From NCBI GenBank assembly GCA_036251875.1, contig CP133960.1:682001-746000 (forward strand): 64,000 bases of DNA, in the 5' to 3' direction. The translations under genes were made by a program, and so were the position numbers. The notes beneath the pieces were generated by a model. The model made no database searches. It had not been told where the DNA came from and saw only the letters and a program-made list of their open reading frames with translations. The DNA is from Orbaceae bacterium lpD02. GTDB lineage: Bacteria > Pseudomonadota > Gammaproteobacteria > Enterobacterales > Orbaceae. This document shows positions 27,854 to 37,743 of this stretch, one piece after another (position 1 is the first letter of the stretch; each line of letters opens with the position of its first letter).

Positions 27854-28007
27854 AATTCCCTATTTTACAAAATGATTTGTTGAATGTGACTGATTTAGCA
27901 ATCGATTTCCATAGATAATTTTATATTTTGGGATATTTCTTTAGTCCGCCAGCAATGCGCCACTTAGAGACGAGGCTAGCATTGTTTGTTTGAATAACTT
28001 AGCTTGT

Positions 28008-28053
28008 CTAAAAAAATAAAAAGATATTACGATGACTATTATTATAATATCTT
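28008..28053 (-). terminator. Intrinsic terminator of the RHS operon
   Basis: Minus strand AGATATTA / TAATATCT stem, then TTTATTTTTTTAGACAAGC. It directly follows the DUF4279 gene and duplicates the terminator at 27236. Confidence 0.75.
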
Positions 28054-28068
28054 TATTTTTCAAGAAAA

Positions 28069-28473
28069 TTAACTATAAATATAATAATCAATATCAATTT
28101 CAGCACTTATTCCATTGATAAAATCTAAAGTTTTCGTCTCAAAATATATTGCTGGTTTATAGTTATTTTCTATCTTAATTAAAACCGTAAAAACAAATTT
28201 AACCTGAAAATCATCTCTAATTTTTAATAGAGCGTTTTTTTCAGGCTGCAATAGAGTAATTATAGAATCAAGCTGTTGATTAATATCAAATGAGAACTCT
28301 TCTTTTGTACTTATTGTCCAACATGTTTGAATACTTTCTCTTTGACGACCTTCTGGAACAATGCCTTTAACTCTAGTTTCAGTTGGCTTAATTTTCATTC
28401 GTTTTATTACGTTATTTAAATCAAAATCATCTCCGTAAATAGAAAATGATACAGACACGGTTGTTTTGTCCAT
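28069..28473 (-). CDS. DUF4279 protein, cognate immunity of RHS toxin
   Basis: 134 residues. The DUF4279 signature is clear: SFSIYGDDFDLNNV, then MKIKPTET and later the C-terminal FINGISAEIDIDYYIY. It begins 9 bases after the RHS stop, the usual place for immunity. Such proteins bind and block the toxin tail in the cytoplasm. A broken relative lies at 22042. Confidence 0.75.
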   Translation of the reverse strand: MDKTTVSVSFSIYGDDFDLNNVIKRMKIKPTETRVKGIVPEGRQRESIQTCWTISTKEEFSFDINQQLDSIITLLQPEKNALLKIRDDFQVKFVFTVLIKIENNYKPAIYFETKTLDFINGISAEIDIDYYIYS

Positions 28474-28482
28474 TTTTATATC

Positions 28483-31400
28483 CTATTTAATAAATTGACC
28501 AGTTCTAATTCCGTCACCTAATCCTCCTTTTCTAAACAATATAAGTTCTCCATTATTTTTATCTATATAAATATCATATTTAGAGTTACTCCCTTTTCCA
28601 AAGAAATCTTTTTTTATTTCATGAGCATCAAATCCTTTCTTTTTAAGAAATCTATCATCAGCCATTTTAATATTTTGTTTTTTACTATCATTAGGGTCAT
28701 CATCATTAGGGTCATTATCATTAGGTGAACCAGTTCCCCCAACCGAACTTGTGCTTGTACTTGCTTCACATGCGTTATTCTGATCCTGGTTATCATCATT
28801 AGAGCAAGAAAGCATTCCCCAAATACCACCCACAACGCCACCAGCACCACCTCCTATTGCTGCACCAGTGGAACCGCCAGCTGCATTACCAACAGCAGCA
28901 CCAGCAGTACCACAAGGAACAGCCGCTAAACCACCCGTTACAGATCCACAAAGAGCGCCACCGCCAACAGCCCCTGCACCAGTACCGAGTACAGAACCAA
29001 TTCCATAACCTATCCCAGCTCCACCAACGCCAACGATCGCAGCATGATCAATAACACAGTCCCAGTAAGATAACCCAGATGGATCTCGATATAAAAGAGG
29101 ATTTCCACCTACATAGCTAAAGGTATTAATCCCACCATTTAATCCAATTGGATCACTTTGAATATAACGCCCTGTTTTTGGATTATAATCCCTAAAGTAG
29201 TTATAAGACAATCCTGTTTCTTGATCGTAATATTGGCCAGGGAAGCGTAAGTTTAAGCTAATTTGATTATTAAGATCTAATGCTGTATTGCCAAAAACAT
29301 CACTGTATATTTTCCAAGTTTGCTGGCCTTGGTTGTTAATTGCCAATTGTGGCGTACCTAATTGATCGGCTATTAGAAAATTATAAGCCGCTGTTTGTAA
29401 GGTTTGGTTCGTCACTAAACTAGCCTGCCATAAAGGACTTGTCCCCCAATCAGAATCGGGTTGCCAACCATAGGCCACATTGATTTTACCATTACTATCT
29501 AATTCGGCAATTAATCCCTCATCAGTATAAATAAAGTAGGTGATTTCACCGTTAGTGGTTTTACTGATACGGCGGCCAAAAGGATCGTATTGATACCTAG
29601 CTAGCTCGGTGTTTTCATTTTTAACACTCACTAGGCGATTAGCTGCGTTGTAGTGATAACTTAAATGTTTACCGGCGCTAACTTCGGTTGCTAACTGACT
29701 ATTTGCTGTGTAGGTCAAATTAGTCTGGTTTATGTTTTCACCCCATTTTGTCAATTGGTTAAAATGGTTGTATGTCCAATCGCCTGGTTGGTTGGCACTG
29801 CCAATACGATTACCAATAGCATCGTAGTGATACGATTCGACTACGATCCCAAGATGTTGCAGCTCAGCAGAAGGCTTAGCCAGAGTAAGACGATCTAATA
29901 AATCGTATTGGTAGCTATTTTCACCGTGTTCGGTTTGAGCACGGATAATATTACCGACTTTATCGTAGCTATATTGACGCTCAAATAGTGTTTTATCACC
30001 GCTAATTAGCCCTATTTGAGAAAATCGCATTAATGGGTCATATCGATTAGTTTGTATCGCATTAGGATACGTCACTTTAGCGGGCATATACCATTGGTAA
30101 TCATCCCAACTAATTACTTCGCCGTTGGCTAAGGTTGTCTGTTTTAGCCGGTTTTTATCATACGTATAACTTATGGTGGTATTATCTGGATAGGTGATAG
30201 ACGCTAAATTGGCCTCTTGATCATAAGCATATTTTAATGTTTTAGTAATGCTGCCAGTACCTGAACCATAGGTGATCGTCTCTTGTGTCACTTTGCCTAG
30301 TGCATCACGTTGATAAACAAAATGTGTATCAATATCGCCTATTTGTAACACGTCAACTAACTGATTAACTTCGTTATAACTATAGGTTACGACTTGCTCT
30401 GGCGTTAACTGCCCTCGCTCAAAGTAGCTTTGCTTTATATTATTGCCTGCCGCATCGTATTGATACAAAATACGGTTGCCATTGCCCTCTGTTTGCTCTA
30501 TTAATTGATTCGCCTCGTTATAGCGATATTCAACGTCATTACCTAGTGCCTTGGTCTCTTTAATAAGATTACTATTTTTATCGTACTCAAAGCGATATTG
30601 ATTACCGTTGGCATCGGTTACTTGGGTTATATTACCTAGTAAATCTCGGTTATAACGTGTTTTGCCACCTAAAGCATCAGTGGATTTTACCGCTTGACCT
30701 AAGCCATTATAATCAGTTTGTGTCACTCGATTAGCGGCATCAATCGTGCTAATCATTAGTCCTAATTGATCATAAACTATACGGTTAGTTAGTGTGGTAT
30801 TGTTATCGACTAACTGATTAACCTCCGTCGTTTTACCTAACGCATTATAATTATAAGTTTCACTAAATGTCGGGTAGAGGGCTTTAGTTAATAAACCGGC
30901 TAAAGTAGACTCTTTTGCACCGTATTCATAAGTTAAAACATTACCTGCAATATCGACTTCCTGTATGAGTTTACCTTCGGTATTATAAACCTGCTTAGCC
31001 TCTAACCTTGTAGGACTAACTGTTTTCACTAGGCGATTTAGGGTGTCATATTGATAAGTCGTAACTTGATTTAGGGCATTGGTTGTTTTAACGTCTCGAC
31101 CCTCTTTATTAAATGCGTAGCTGTACTGTGTTTGGTTACCCATAGCGTCGACTACATTAATCACTCTCCCCATTGCATCGTTCGTAAAATAGGTACGATG
31201 ATTGAGCGGATCAATCGATTCAAGTAGATAGCCTGCTAAGTTATAATTAGACTGCCATATTTGTTGTAATGGATTTTTTACTGTGTTTAGTTGCCCTTGA
31301 ATGTTATAGCTATATTGGTATTGATAGCCTTTACCATCAGTGTAAGTTGCTATATTGCCGTAGCGATCAAAGGTTCGTTGCAAATTAATTGCTTGATCAC

Positions 31401-32802
31401 CCTCTCCAGTTACTGCCGCAATCTGCTGCCCATAATTATCATAGCTAAGGCTAACAATACGTTGCTCTGGTTTATCCGCCGCATAAATAACTTTGATGGG
31501 GTTATTAGATGCATCGTACTCAAAGGTTATAATATCGCCTTTAGCATTAGTCAGTTTTACTGGTTTATTCGCTTTATTATATTCATAAAGCTCTGTTGCG
31601 CCATTAGGGTAGGTAACCTTAATCGGGTAGTTGGCTTGATTATACTGTGTTGTCGTTGTTAATCCCCGCGGGTTAGTATAGTTAACTAAATGATTAGCTT
31701 CATCGCGTTGATAACGTTCAGTAAAACTATCATTGACCGTTTTACTCAATACTCGACCCTTAGCGTCAAATTGAGTAACGGTTTTTTTACCCAAGGGATC
31801 ATTGATTGTAATGGTGTATTGCTTATTAACACGACCATACTGACTGTTATATATCGTCACAGCTCCCGTTTTATCAGTGATTTTACCTACTTGTGCCAGT
31901 TTAGTATCTCGATTAGCAGAACCCGTGGTCACTACGGCATTTTGTGATACAACCCCGCCGTCTTTACCACTCGTCATAGCGGTTTTTGGCGCTGGAGTTG
32001 AAAGAGTATAATCAATTTTTATTACGCCGCCATCGGGCTCCGTTTTTTGGTTCAATTGACCATTTTTATCATAGCCGTAAAGCCATGGGTTGCCCATTAC
32101 ATCGATCACTTTTATCAGTTTATCACCCGACCATTGATAACTAACCGTACGACCTTCTCGATCAGTAACTTTGGTAAGATGCTCTTGGTTATCATAGCTA
32201 AAGCGGTATACCTGTTCGTCAAAGTGATCGGTAATGGCAATACGGCGCCCTTCGTTATCGAGCAAAAAGCTCACCTTTACGTTATTCGCATTGCCGTATT
32301 CGAGCACACGCCCTTTGGCGTCAAAATCAATCCAATCACCTTGTTGATCAAACCAGTGCCAACCGGTATCTGTCTTTTTGATAAAAACCTGTTCGTAGGT
32401 ATATAAGTTTTTATCACCCGTGCGTTGATACTGAGTACCCGCTCGATCAATTGCTTTAATGCTACTGTCTAGTGGATCGAGAACAAAGCGTAAGTTCTCC
32501 CAGGCTGGATTTATATACCACCGGCCATTGTTCCAAGTACGGTTGAGCTTCACCTCACCGCCTAGCACTTTAACCCTTAGGTCAATCGTGCTTTCAGTGT
32601 ATTCGGTATTAGGTAGTTTGACGCTGGCACTACTGACACCTGATATTTGCTCATCACCATCATTGAATAGTTGAGCGTAAGCCATTTTAGGTAGTGAAAC
32701 AATGACCATAATCAGCATAATAAAGATAGCGAGTAATTTGTTGGTCAAGTTCTGTTTGCTATGCAGTTTGACTTTATGTCGTTTTTTATTTTTAGTTATC
32801 AT
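28483..32802 (-). CDS. Secreted RHS-repeat polymorphic toxin
   Basis: 1439 residues. Unlike T6SS-linked RHS proteins it lacks a PAAR domain and opens with a long basic stretch plus hydrophobic segment ending PKMAYA, a signal peptide. Residues about 60-1200 carry dozens of YD-type repeats. The RHS core end is intact: YNYFRDYNPKTGRYIQSDPIGL, then YVGGNPLLYRDPSGL near 1240. A glycine-rich hydrophobic linker (about 1255-1320) is followed by GGTGSPND and a toxin tail of about 75 residues (RFLKKKGFDAHEIKKDF, YDIYIDKNNGELILFRKGG, GIRTGQF), similar to what I recall as polymorphic toxin type 33. DUF4279 immunity follows. Confidence 0.88.
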   Translation of the reverse strand: MITKNKKRHKVKLHSKQNLTNKLLAIFIMLIMVIVSLPKMAYAQLFNDGDEQISGVSSASVKLPNTEYTESTIDLRVKVLGGEVKLNRTWNNGRWYINPAWENLRFVLDPLDSSIKAIDRAGTQYQRTGDKNLYTYEQVFIKKTDTGWHWFDQQGDWIDFDAKGRVLEYGNANNVKVSFLLDNEGRRIAITDHFDEQVYRFSYDNQEHLTKVTDREGRTVSYQWSGDKLIKVIDVMGNPWLYGYDKNGQLNQKTEPDGGVIKIDYTLSTPAPKTAMTSGKDGGVVSQNAVVTTGSANRDTKLAQVGKITDKTGAVTIYNSQYGRVNKQYTITINDPLGKKTVTQFDAKGRVLSKTVNDSFTERYQRDEANHLVNYTNPRGLTTTTQYNQANYPIKVTYPNGATELYEYNKANKPVKLTNAKGDIITFEYDASNNPIKVIYAADKPEQRIVSLSYDNYGQQIAAVTGEGDQAINLQRTFDRYGNIATYTDGKGYQYQYSYNIQGQLNTVKNPLQQIWQSNYNLAGYLLESIDPLNHRTYFTNDAMGRVINVVDAMGNQTQYSYAFNKEGRDVKTTNALNQVTTYQYDTLNRLVKTVSPTRLEAKQVYNTEGKLIQEVDIAGNVLTYEYGAKESTLAGLLTKALYPTFSETYNYNALGKTTEVNQLVDNNTTLTNRIVYDQLGLMISTIDAANRVTQTDYNGLGQAVKSTDALGGKTRYNRDLLGNITQVTDANGNQYRFEYDKNSNLIKETKALGNDVEYRYNEANQLIEQTEGNGNRILYQYDAAGNNIKQSYFERGQLTPEQVVTYSYNEVNQLVDVLQIGDIDTHFVYQRDALGKVTQETITYGSGTGSITKTLKYAYDQEANLASITYPDNTTISYTYDKNRLKQTTLANGEVISWDDYQWYMPAKVTYPNAIQTNRYDPLMRFSQIGLISGDKTLFERQYSYDKVGNIIRAQTEHGENSYQYDLLDRLTLAKPSAELQHLGIVVESYHYDAIGNRIGSANQPGDWTYNHFNQLTKWGENINQTNLTYTANSQLATEVSAGKHLSYHYNAANRLVSVKNENTELARYQYDPFGRRISKTTNGEITYFIYTDEGLIAELDSNGKINVAYGWQPDSDWGTSPLWQASLVTNQTLQTAAYNFLIADQLGTPQLAINNQGQQTWKIYSDVFGNTALDLNNQISLNLRFPGQYYDQETGLSYNYFRDYNPKTGRYIQSDPIGLNGGINTFSYVGGNPLLYRDPSGLSYWDCVIDHAAIVGVGGAGIGYGIGSVLGTGAGAVGGGALCGSVTGGLAAVPCGTAGAAVGNAAGGSTGAAIGGGAGGVVGGIWGMLSCSNDDNQDQNNACEASTSTSSVGGTGSPNDNDPNDDDPNDSKKQNIKMADDRFLKKKGFDAHEIKKDFFGKGSNSKYDIYIDKNNGELILFRKGGLGDGIRTGQFIK

Positions 32803-32849
32803 TTAGTGATCCCTTGTTTTATCTGACATGTTAGTTTTTAATTGTTATA

Positions 32850-35800
32850 TTATTTAGCACCATTACTAGCGCCGCCACTTGCACAACTAGCTTGAGGGGA
32901 ACAGCCGGGGGTTATTGGCATCGGCGATGGCGATCCCAACCCACTCCCTCCGCTGTAACCATCACCAAATGAACCTCCCCATTCCCAAGCCGGACCATTT
33001 AATGAGCATTTGCCGGTATATAGATAAAAATATCCATTAGTATTTCCTTTGGTGATATCGCCATTGGCACACTCTCCCTCATAAGAAATAGGATAGTTTG
33101 TAGAGTAAGAAATGCACTCTTCGTTTGCGCTTGTCATGCCAAACAAACTAACTTGAGCTGCTGTTTTTGGTTCAATACTTTCTATTTTATTGACGGCAAG
33201 TGCGGTGACACGATACGGTATAACTATTTTTTGTTTAGGCAGCAGTACGCTAGGTAATTCGCCAAAAAACTCATACTTAAACTTTGCATCTGTTTTAGGT
33301 AGCGTTAATACCACATTTTTCGCTTGTACAAGCCCGTAGTTTGTTACTGTTAGCTGGCCTATTTTCTCTTCCCCTGGTACCATTCCAGCTAAGTTAATCG
33401 ACAACGGTTCCAATAAAACAACGGGCGCAGGGACTTGAGTATTAAAGGTTGCGTTTAAAGTAATATCGTAAATATCTTGAATTGTTGTTTCTGTTACTCC
33501 AAACTCAATATTGATGGTTTGATATTCCAAGAAAATATGCTCATTGGTTGTGGTATTAGGGCGAATAACAATACGACCTGACACATCCATATGATTAGCC
33601 GCACTAACACGGTAACGATAAATGCCTGTTGGGATGTTTTCTAATAAGGCGATTCCTTGTTCATTGGAGGTGATCGTATACTCTTGCGTCAACACAGCTT
33701 CATTTTGAAGCTTGATGGTTGCCCCTTTTACACCAGGAATAAGTTTACTTTGCTCATTTAGGGTTGCGGTATAAATATCAGCAACATCAAACTGGGCGAT
33801 CCCCTGACCACTTTGTGTAACTGAAATACTGACAGGAATAGCGCCAGATATATTGTTATTAGCGGATAGCTTAATATTAAAATCATAGACTCCATCGGCT
33901 ACGCGGTTATCAGGCTGAGCAATAATTTGTACGGGCACTTGTTCATCAACTGCAATAGAACCAATGGATGTATTGGCGGCAATAAACACCCAACTTGGTG
34001 CAGCGTGACCATTTTCATCCACCAGTTGTATTTGTACATTTTCTGCGTTAATTAATCCTTTATTGCCTATGTTGATATTAGCACTGGTCGTTGTTCCTTG
34101 TTGCAAGCCAGTTTGAATATAACTTGGTATAGCGTAAAGGGTTGGCATCGCCTGACCAAGCTGATAATTAACTTGCAACTTACCGCGAACCAAAGCGGCT
34201 GAATCATCAGACAGCGCTACCAAATAAATACTTCCTGTTTCTGCTGCCGTATTATCAGCAGTAAAATTAATCACGGTCTGTTTGGTATCACCAACGCCGA
34301 TATTAACGACCTCCGAGTTTATCTGTATCCCTTTTGGTAAAATGCCATCGGGTTGATTCTCTGCTGCAAATACCCAACGTAAATTTTTGGCACCATTGCT
34401 GGCTGTCGCTTTCACGCTGATTGGTGTTGTTATGTTGCGCGGTGCTTTTAGGTTATAACCTTGTAAATTAAAGGCTATGCGATCAATTATAAAGCTTGCT
34501 TGTGCCGTAGTGGTTAATTCATCAGGATGTATTATCGCCACTTGGTAAATTCCCGAATCACTTTCTTGTGGAGTGAAAATATAATGAAACTTTCCTTTAT
34601 CATCAGTTGCTGTAGTTATTTTTCGCTCAAAACCATTGACGGTCAAAACTAACTTAACTGGCGCATTAGCAACCACACTGCCATCACCACGATAAATTGC
34701 TTGGCCGATAATCGTGATGGGTTGCTCTCCATAACTAACACTAGGATTAACACTGCTCACTCTCCCTGTGTAAATAGTGGGTGGCGGTGCCGGTGGTTCT
34801 ATTTTAACGGTTACAATGCGCTGAACTGTAGTCACTTTGCCACTGATATTGGTCGCTTTTACTGTCAACATATGATCACCATTATCATGTATGGTTAATG
34901 GCCAATGCATTTGGTAAGACAGTTCAGTTAAAGTCGCGAACGGCTGGTCATCAATATAAATGTCGACTTTTGCTATCCCTAGCTCGTCAGTCGCACTCAC
35001 TTGAATATCCACAGGAGCCAGAACCGCTTGATGGCTTGCCGGTGTTGTAATCACTGCCGTAGGTATCGGCAAAGCGAAACTAAACAAAATAGGCTTACTC
35101 GGTTCACTCGCACCAAACTCATTACTAAGTGCTGCGGTGAGTTGATAATTCCCCTCCGTACCTAACTCAATATTCTGGAAAAAATAACCATCGGCATCGA
35201 CTTTAACGGGAGCGCCTAGCGCTTTACTGTTTAAGTAAAGTTGCACTTTACCTGCTGTTTCTGCTCTGCCTTGAACATGTAATGTTGAGGTTTTAACGAT
35301 CTGTTTGCTTACTGGATTAATTAGGACTGGCGGTAAGACGGTGATCGCTAATGGCCTTGTATAACCTGAGTCATTACCTGCTCTATCAGTTACAGCTAGT
35401 CGTGCATATAGTGCACCTTGCGCAGACACCCCTGAAATTTGATAACTATTTGAATTAATCGTAATATCTTGATCAATGATTGGGGTTTCAAAATTAGCAT
35501 TATTGGCTATTTGCAAATGCCCGACTTCAACACCGCTTAAGTTATCATTTACATTGAAAGCAATTTTCACGGTATCGTCAGTTAGGCGAATAAATTGTTT
35601 GAGCTCAACCGTTGGTTTAATCGTATCAATAGTAACTAGGCTTGAGAGTTCTGACCACGCTTCCCATGTTCCTCCTTGATTGATGCTCCCCCTTATACGA
35701 GCTCGATACGATAAGCCATTTTGTAATCCATCAACATATGTGTATCGATTCACATCACCTAGCACTTCACTATATACCGAATTACCAGTAGGATCTTGAA

Positions 35801-36626
35801 TATCGATTTCGTAAGTATTGAGAGTGCTAACTTTTTGCCACGACCAAATTGGTGCTTGGTTGCTATAACGAGCAGTAGGTAGTGGCGCATCGGGCGTTAA
35901 TCCAGAAATATCAATAAAATGATAAGGTGCATCTCTATCTATACTATAATGGCTAAAATCACTATTGGGCGTAAATAAAATAGCTTGCTCTGGTTTAACC
36001 GTATTTGCGGTATTACAGCCGATTTGTGCGTAATTTGAAGTCGTGCCTTGAATACCGATGGTAGCGCTATTGCCCTTGCTACGATCATCGACTAAATAAC
36101 GATATTGATACTTAATTTGATTACTTCCTTCATAAAGAATGGTTTGAAACGTTCCCATCGGAAGATTAGAGCCAAAAAAATATTGGTTAGTCCACTGCAC
36201 AATTAGTTTTCTATTGGGCGCTTCACCTTGAGTTTCATACTGAATGGTCCCCGTTGGCTGACCATAAACATCAGTCCTTAAATCATCCCAAAACACATAA
36301 AGTGTGTTATTGAAAGATGCTGGAAGGCAATAATTGCGAAATGCGGTTGTTGGATTAGAAAACTGCACAAGCCCATTAGTTGTCACATAAAACTGACTAA
36401 AATTATTACCATAATAATTGAACGCAAATCCCACCGGGAATGGACCTGCATATTTATCATCGCCGTAAAGTCCCGTATTCGTTCCTGCATAACAAGAACT
36501 ATAAACAAGCATAGATAAAGCGAAGAAAATAAAAGCATATTTATTTTTTTGTTTTATCGCTCGTTTTTTTTGTGGATTGCTATGTAATGTCAATAATAGA
36601 TCTTGCCACCGTCTATAAATTTTCAC
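32850..36626 (-). CDS. Large secreted Ig/CARDB-like protein linked to RHS
   Basis: 1258 residues. A long basic N-terminus and hydrophobic stretch end in SSCYAG, similar to the RHS leader. Residues 50-200 have a beta pattern (VGFAFNYYGNNFSQFYVTTNG) seen in secreted adhesin-like proteins. Then come several Ig-like or cadherin-like modules (TVELKQFIRLTDDTVKIAF; PVDIQVSATDELGIAKVDI), a CARDB-like part (ANINIGNKGLINAENVQIQL) and a cysteine- and glycine-rich C-terminus. It could display, store or export the RHS protein encoded 47 bases downstream; no enzymatic motif is visible. Confidence 0.65.
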   Translation of the reverse strand: MKIYRRWQDLLLTLHSNPQKKRAIKQKNKYAFIFFALSMLVYSSCYAGTNTGLYGDDKYAGPFPVGFAFNYYGNNFSQFYVTTNGLVQFSNPTTAFRNYCLPASFNNTLYVFWDDLRTDVYGQPTGTIQYETQGEAPNRKLIVQWTNQYFFGSNLPMGTFQTILYEGSNQIKYQYRYLVDDRSKGNSATIGIQGTTSNYAQIGCNTANTVKPEQAILFTPNSDFSHYSIDRDAPYHFIDISGLTPDAPLPTARYSNQAPIWSWQKVSTLNTYEIDIQDPTGNSVYSEVLGDVNRYTYVDGLQNGLSYRARIRGSINQGGTWEAWSELSSLVTIDTIKPTVELKQFIRLTDDTVKIAFNVNDNLSGVEVGHLQIANNANFETPIIDQDITINSNSYQISGVSAQGALYARLAVTDRAGNDSGYTRPLAITVLPPVLINPVSKQIVKTSTLHVQGRAETAGKVQLYLNSKALGAPVKVDADGYFFQNIELGTEGNYQLTAALSNEFGASEPSKPILFSFALPIPTAVITTPASHQAVLAPVDIQVSATDELGIAKVDIYIDDQPFATLTELSYQMHWPLTIHDNGDHMLTVKATNISGKVTTVQRIVTVKIEPPAPPPTIYTGRVSSVNPSVSYGEQPITIIGQAIYRGDGSVVANAPVKLVLTVNGFERKITTATDDKGKFHYIFTPQESDSGIYQVAIIHPDELTTTAQASFIIDRIAFNLQGYNLKAPRNITTPISVKATASNGAKNLRWVFAAENQPDGILPKGIQINSEVVNIGVGDTKQTVINFTADNTAAETGSIYLVALSDDSAALVRGKLQVNYQLGQAMPTLYAIPSYIQTGLQQGTTTSANINIGNKGLINAENVQIQLVDENGHAAPSWVFIAANTSIGSIAVDEQVPVQIIAQPDNRVADGVYDFNIKLSANNNISGAIPVSISVTQSGQGIAQFDVADIYTATLNEQSKLIPGVKGATIKLQNEAVLTQEYTITSNEQGIALLENIPTGIYRYRVSAANHMDVSGRIVIRPNTTTNEHIFLEYQTINIEFGVTETTIQDIYDITLNATFNTQVPAPVVLLEPLSINLAGMVPGEEKIGQLTVTNYGLVQAKNVVLTLPKTDAKFKYEFFGELPSVLLPKQKIVIPYRVTALAVNKIESIEPKTAAQVSLFGMTSANEECISYSTNYPISYEGECANGDITKGNTNGYFYLYTGKCSLNGPAWEWGGSFGDGYSGGSGLGSPSPMPITPGCSPQASCASGGASNGAK

Positions 36627-36658
36627 TTTTTGCTCCTATTATTAAAATTTCCTATTAG

Positions 36659-37522
36659 TTATAGTGTTAGCCGGCAGGGCTTTGATAAACTCTGCTCCGC
36701 GTTATTAATTAAATTAGTCTGTTGTTGTATATAGTATTGATAATTACTTAAGCCTCCTTTCAACCAAACAAGGTTGTGCGATTCAGGAATACTAAGCTGG
36801 CGTTTGAGCAATAGAGTTATTTGCTCGTTAGGGGCGATTAATACATAACGGATGAAGGCATCATTTTTTATCGCCTCAATAGGTAGAAAGTGGTTTAACG
36901 CTAAGATAGATTGTTTTGATAAATCGAGTCTCTTTAGCGGTTTTTCTGGCAATGTATTAATTTCTGTTGTCGTTAAACCGACTGTAATAACGTGCCAAGT
37001 AATCGATTCTCCTCCTAATAAGAATTCCTCTGGCAATATTTCGTCTGATATTGTTATCTTTGGTTGTTGTAATTCATGCCATACTCTTATACCGCCAGAT
37101 AAAGCGAAGAGGTGTTTAAAACCTTTCACTTTTAGTGTATTGATTGCGTTATTTATTAAAACTTGATCAAAGCCAGTCCCTATAAGCACAACAGTTTTAT
37201 CAAAAAGAAAGTGCGTGTTTTCCAGTTGATTAAGCGGAATGATTAAAATATTTAATGAATTATTTATCTGGGTTAATTTAGATCTAACATCAACCCACAC
37301 GACGTCATTTGGTAAACTTTTTGCTTGTTTAATCGTTAGCCAATACTCTTTATCAATTGGTTGTTTAAATTGGTTTTTAGGCCAATCAATTAAATGTTGT
37401 TTATGGTATTGTGCATTTTCTTGACAATCATGAGTAACATTTGCAAAAACATCACCACACAGCGATGAAATAAATAAACAAATTAATAATTCATATAAAA
37501 AATTAGAGTAGTGACAAGACAT
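36659..37522 (-). CDS. Periplasmic rhodanese-like protein
   Basis: 287 residues with a signal peptide (CLFISSLCGDVFA). Two rhodanese-like folds are suggested: VVWVDVRSKLTQINN with VVLIGTGFDQ and SGGIRVWHELQQ in the first; a weaker second ends LVWLKGGLSNYQYYIQQQ. The active-site loop that normally holds the catalytic cysteine reads GTGFDQ, so sulfurtransferase activity is unlikely and a binding role more likely. It is 32 bases upstream of the Ig-like gene and in the same operon. Confidence 0.65.
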   Translation of the reverse strand: MSCHYSNFLYELLICLFISSLCGDVFANVTHDCQENAQYHKQHLIDWPKNQFKQPIDKEYWLTIKQAKSLPNDVVWVDVRSKLTQINNSLNILIIPLNQLENTHFLFDKTVVLIGTGFDQVLINNAINTLKVKGFKHLFALSGGIRVWHELQQPKITISDEILPEEFLLGGESITWHVITVGLTTTEINTLPEKPLKRLDLSKQSILALNHFLPIEAIKNDAFIRYVLIAPNEQITLLLKRQLSIPESHNLVWLKGGLSNYQYYIQQQTNLINNAEQSLSKPCRLTL

Positions 37523-37683
37523 GATTTGAACTCTGTGTAAGTTATTTTATCAAATTGATTTTTATATATTTTTGAAGATTTTTTATGTATCTATATGGCG
37601 GTAAAATCGATACATATAATTACTGATTGATTGCTTGATGAAGTAGCTATCTGTACAGCAATACTTATTGAGAATCATGACAA

Positions 37684-37715
37684 ACCTATTCAAGCACTTG
37701 TTTGCGTGAATAGGT
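37684..37715 (-). terminator. Hairpin after the 667-residue secreted protein
   Basis: Perfect 9-bp stem ACCTATTCA / TGAATAGGT around a 14-base loop. On the minus strand it is followed by TTTGTCATG, a weak T tract. Confidence 0.4.
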
Positions 37716-37743
37716 AAGCATTGATAAATTTTAAAATGACATT

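Noticed and set aside
28500..32700. CRISPR-like or satellite array in the repetitive RHS region
   Set aside because: The repetition is protein-level YD repeats, not regular identical DNA units. No CRISPR array was seen in the window.
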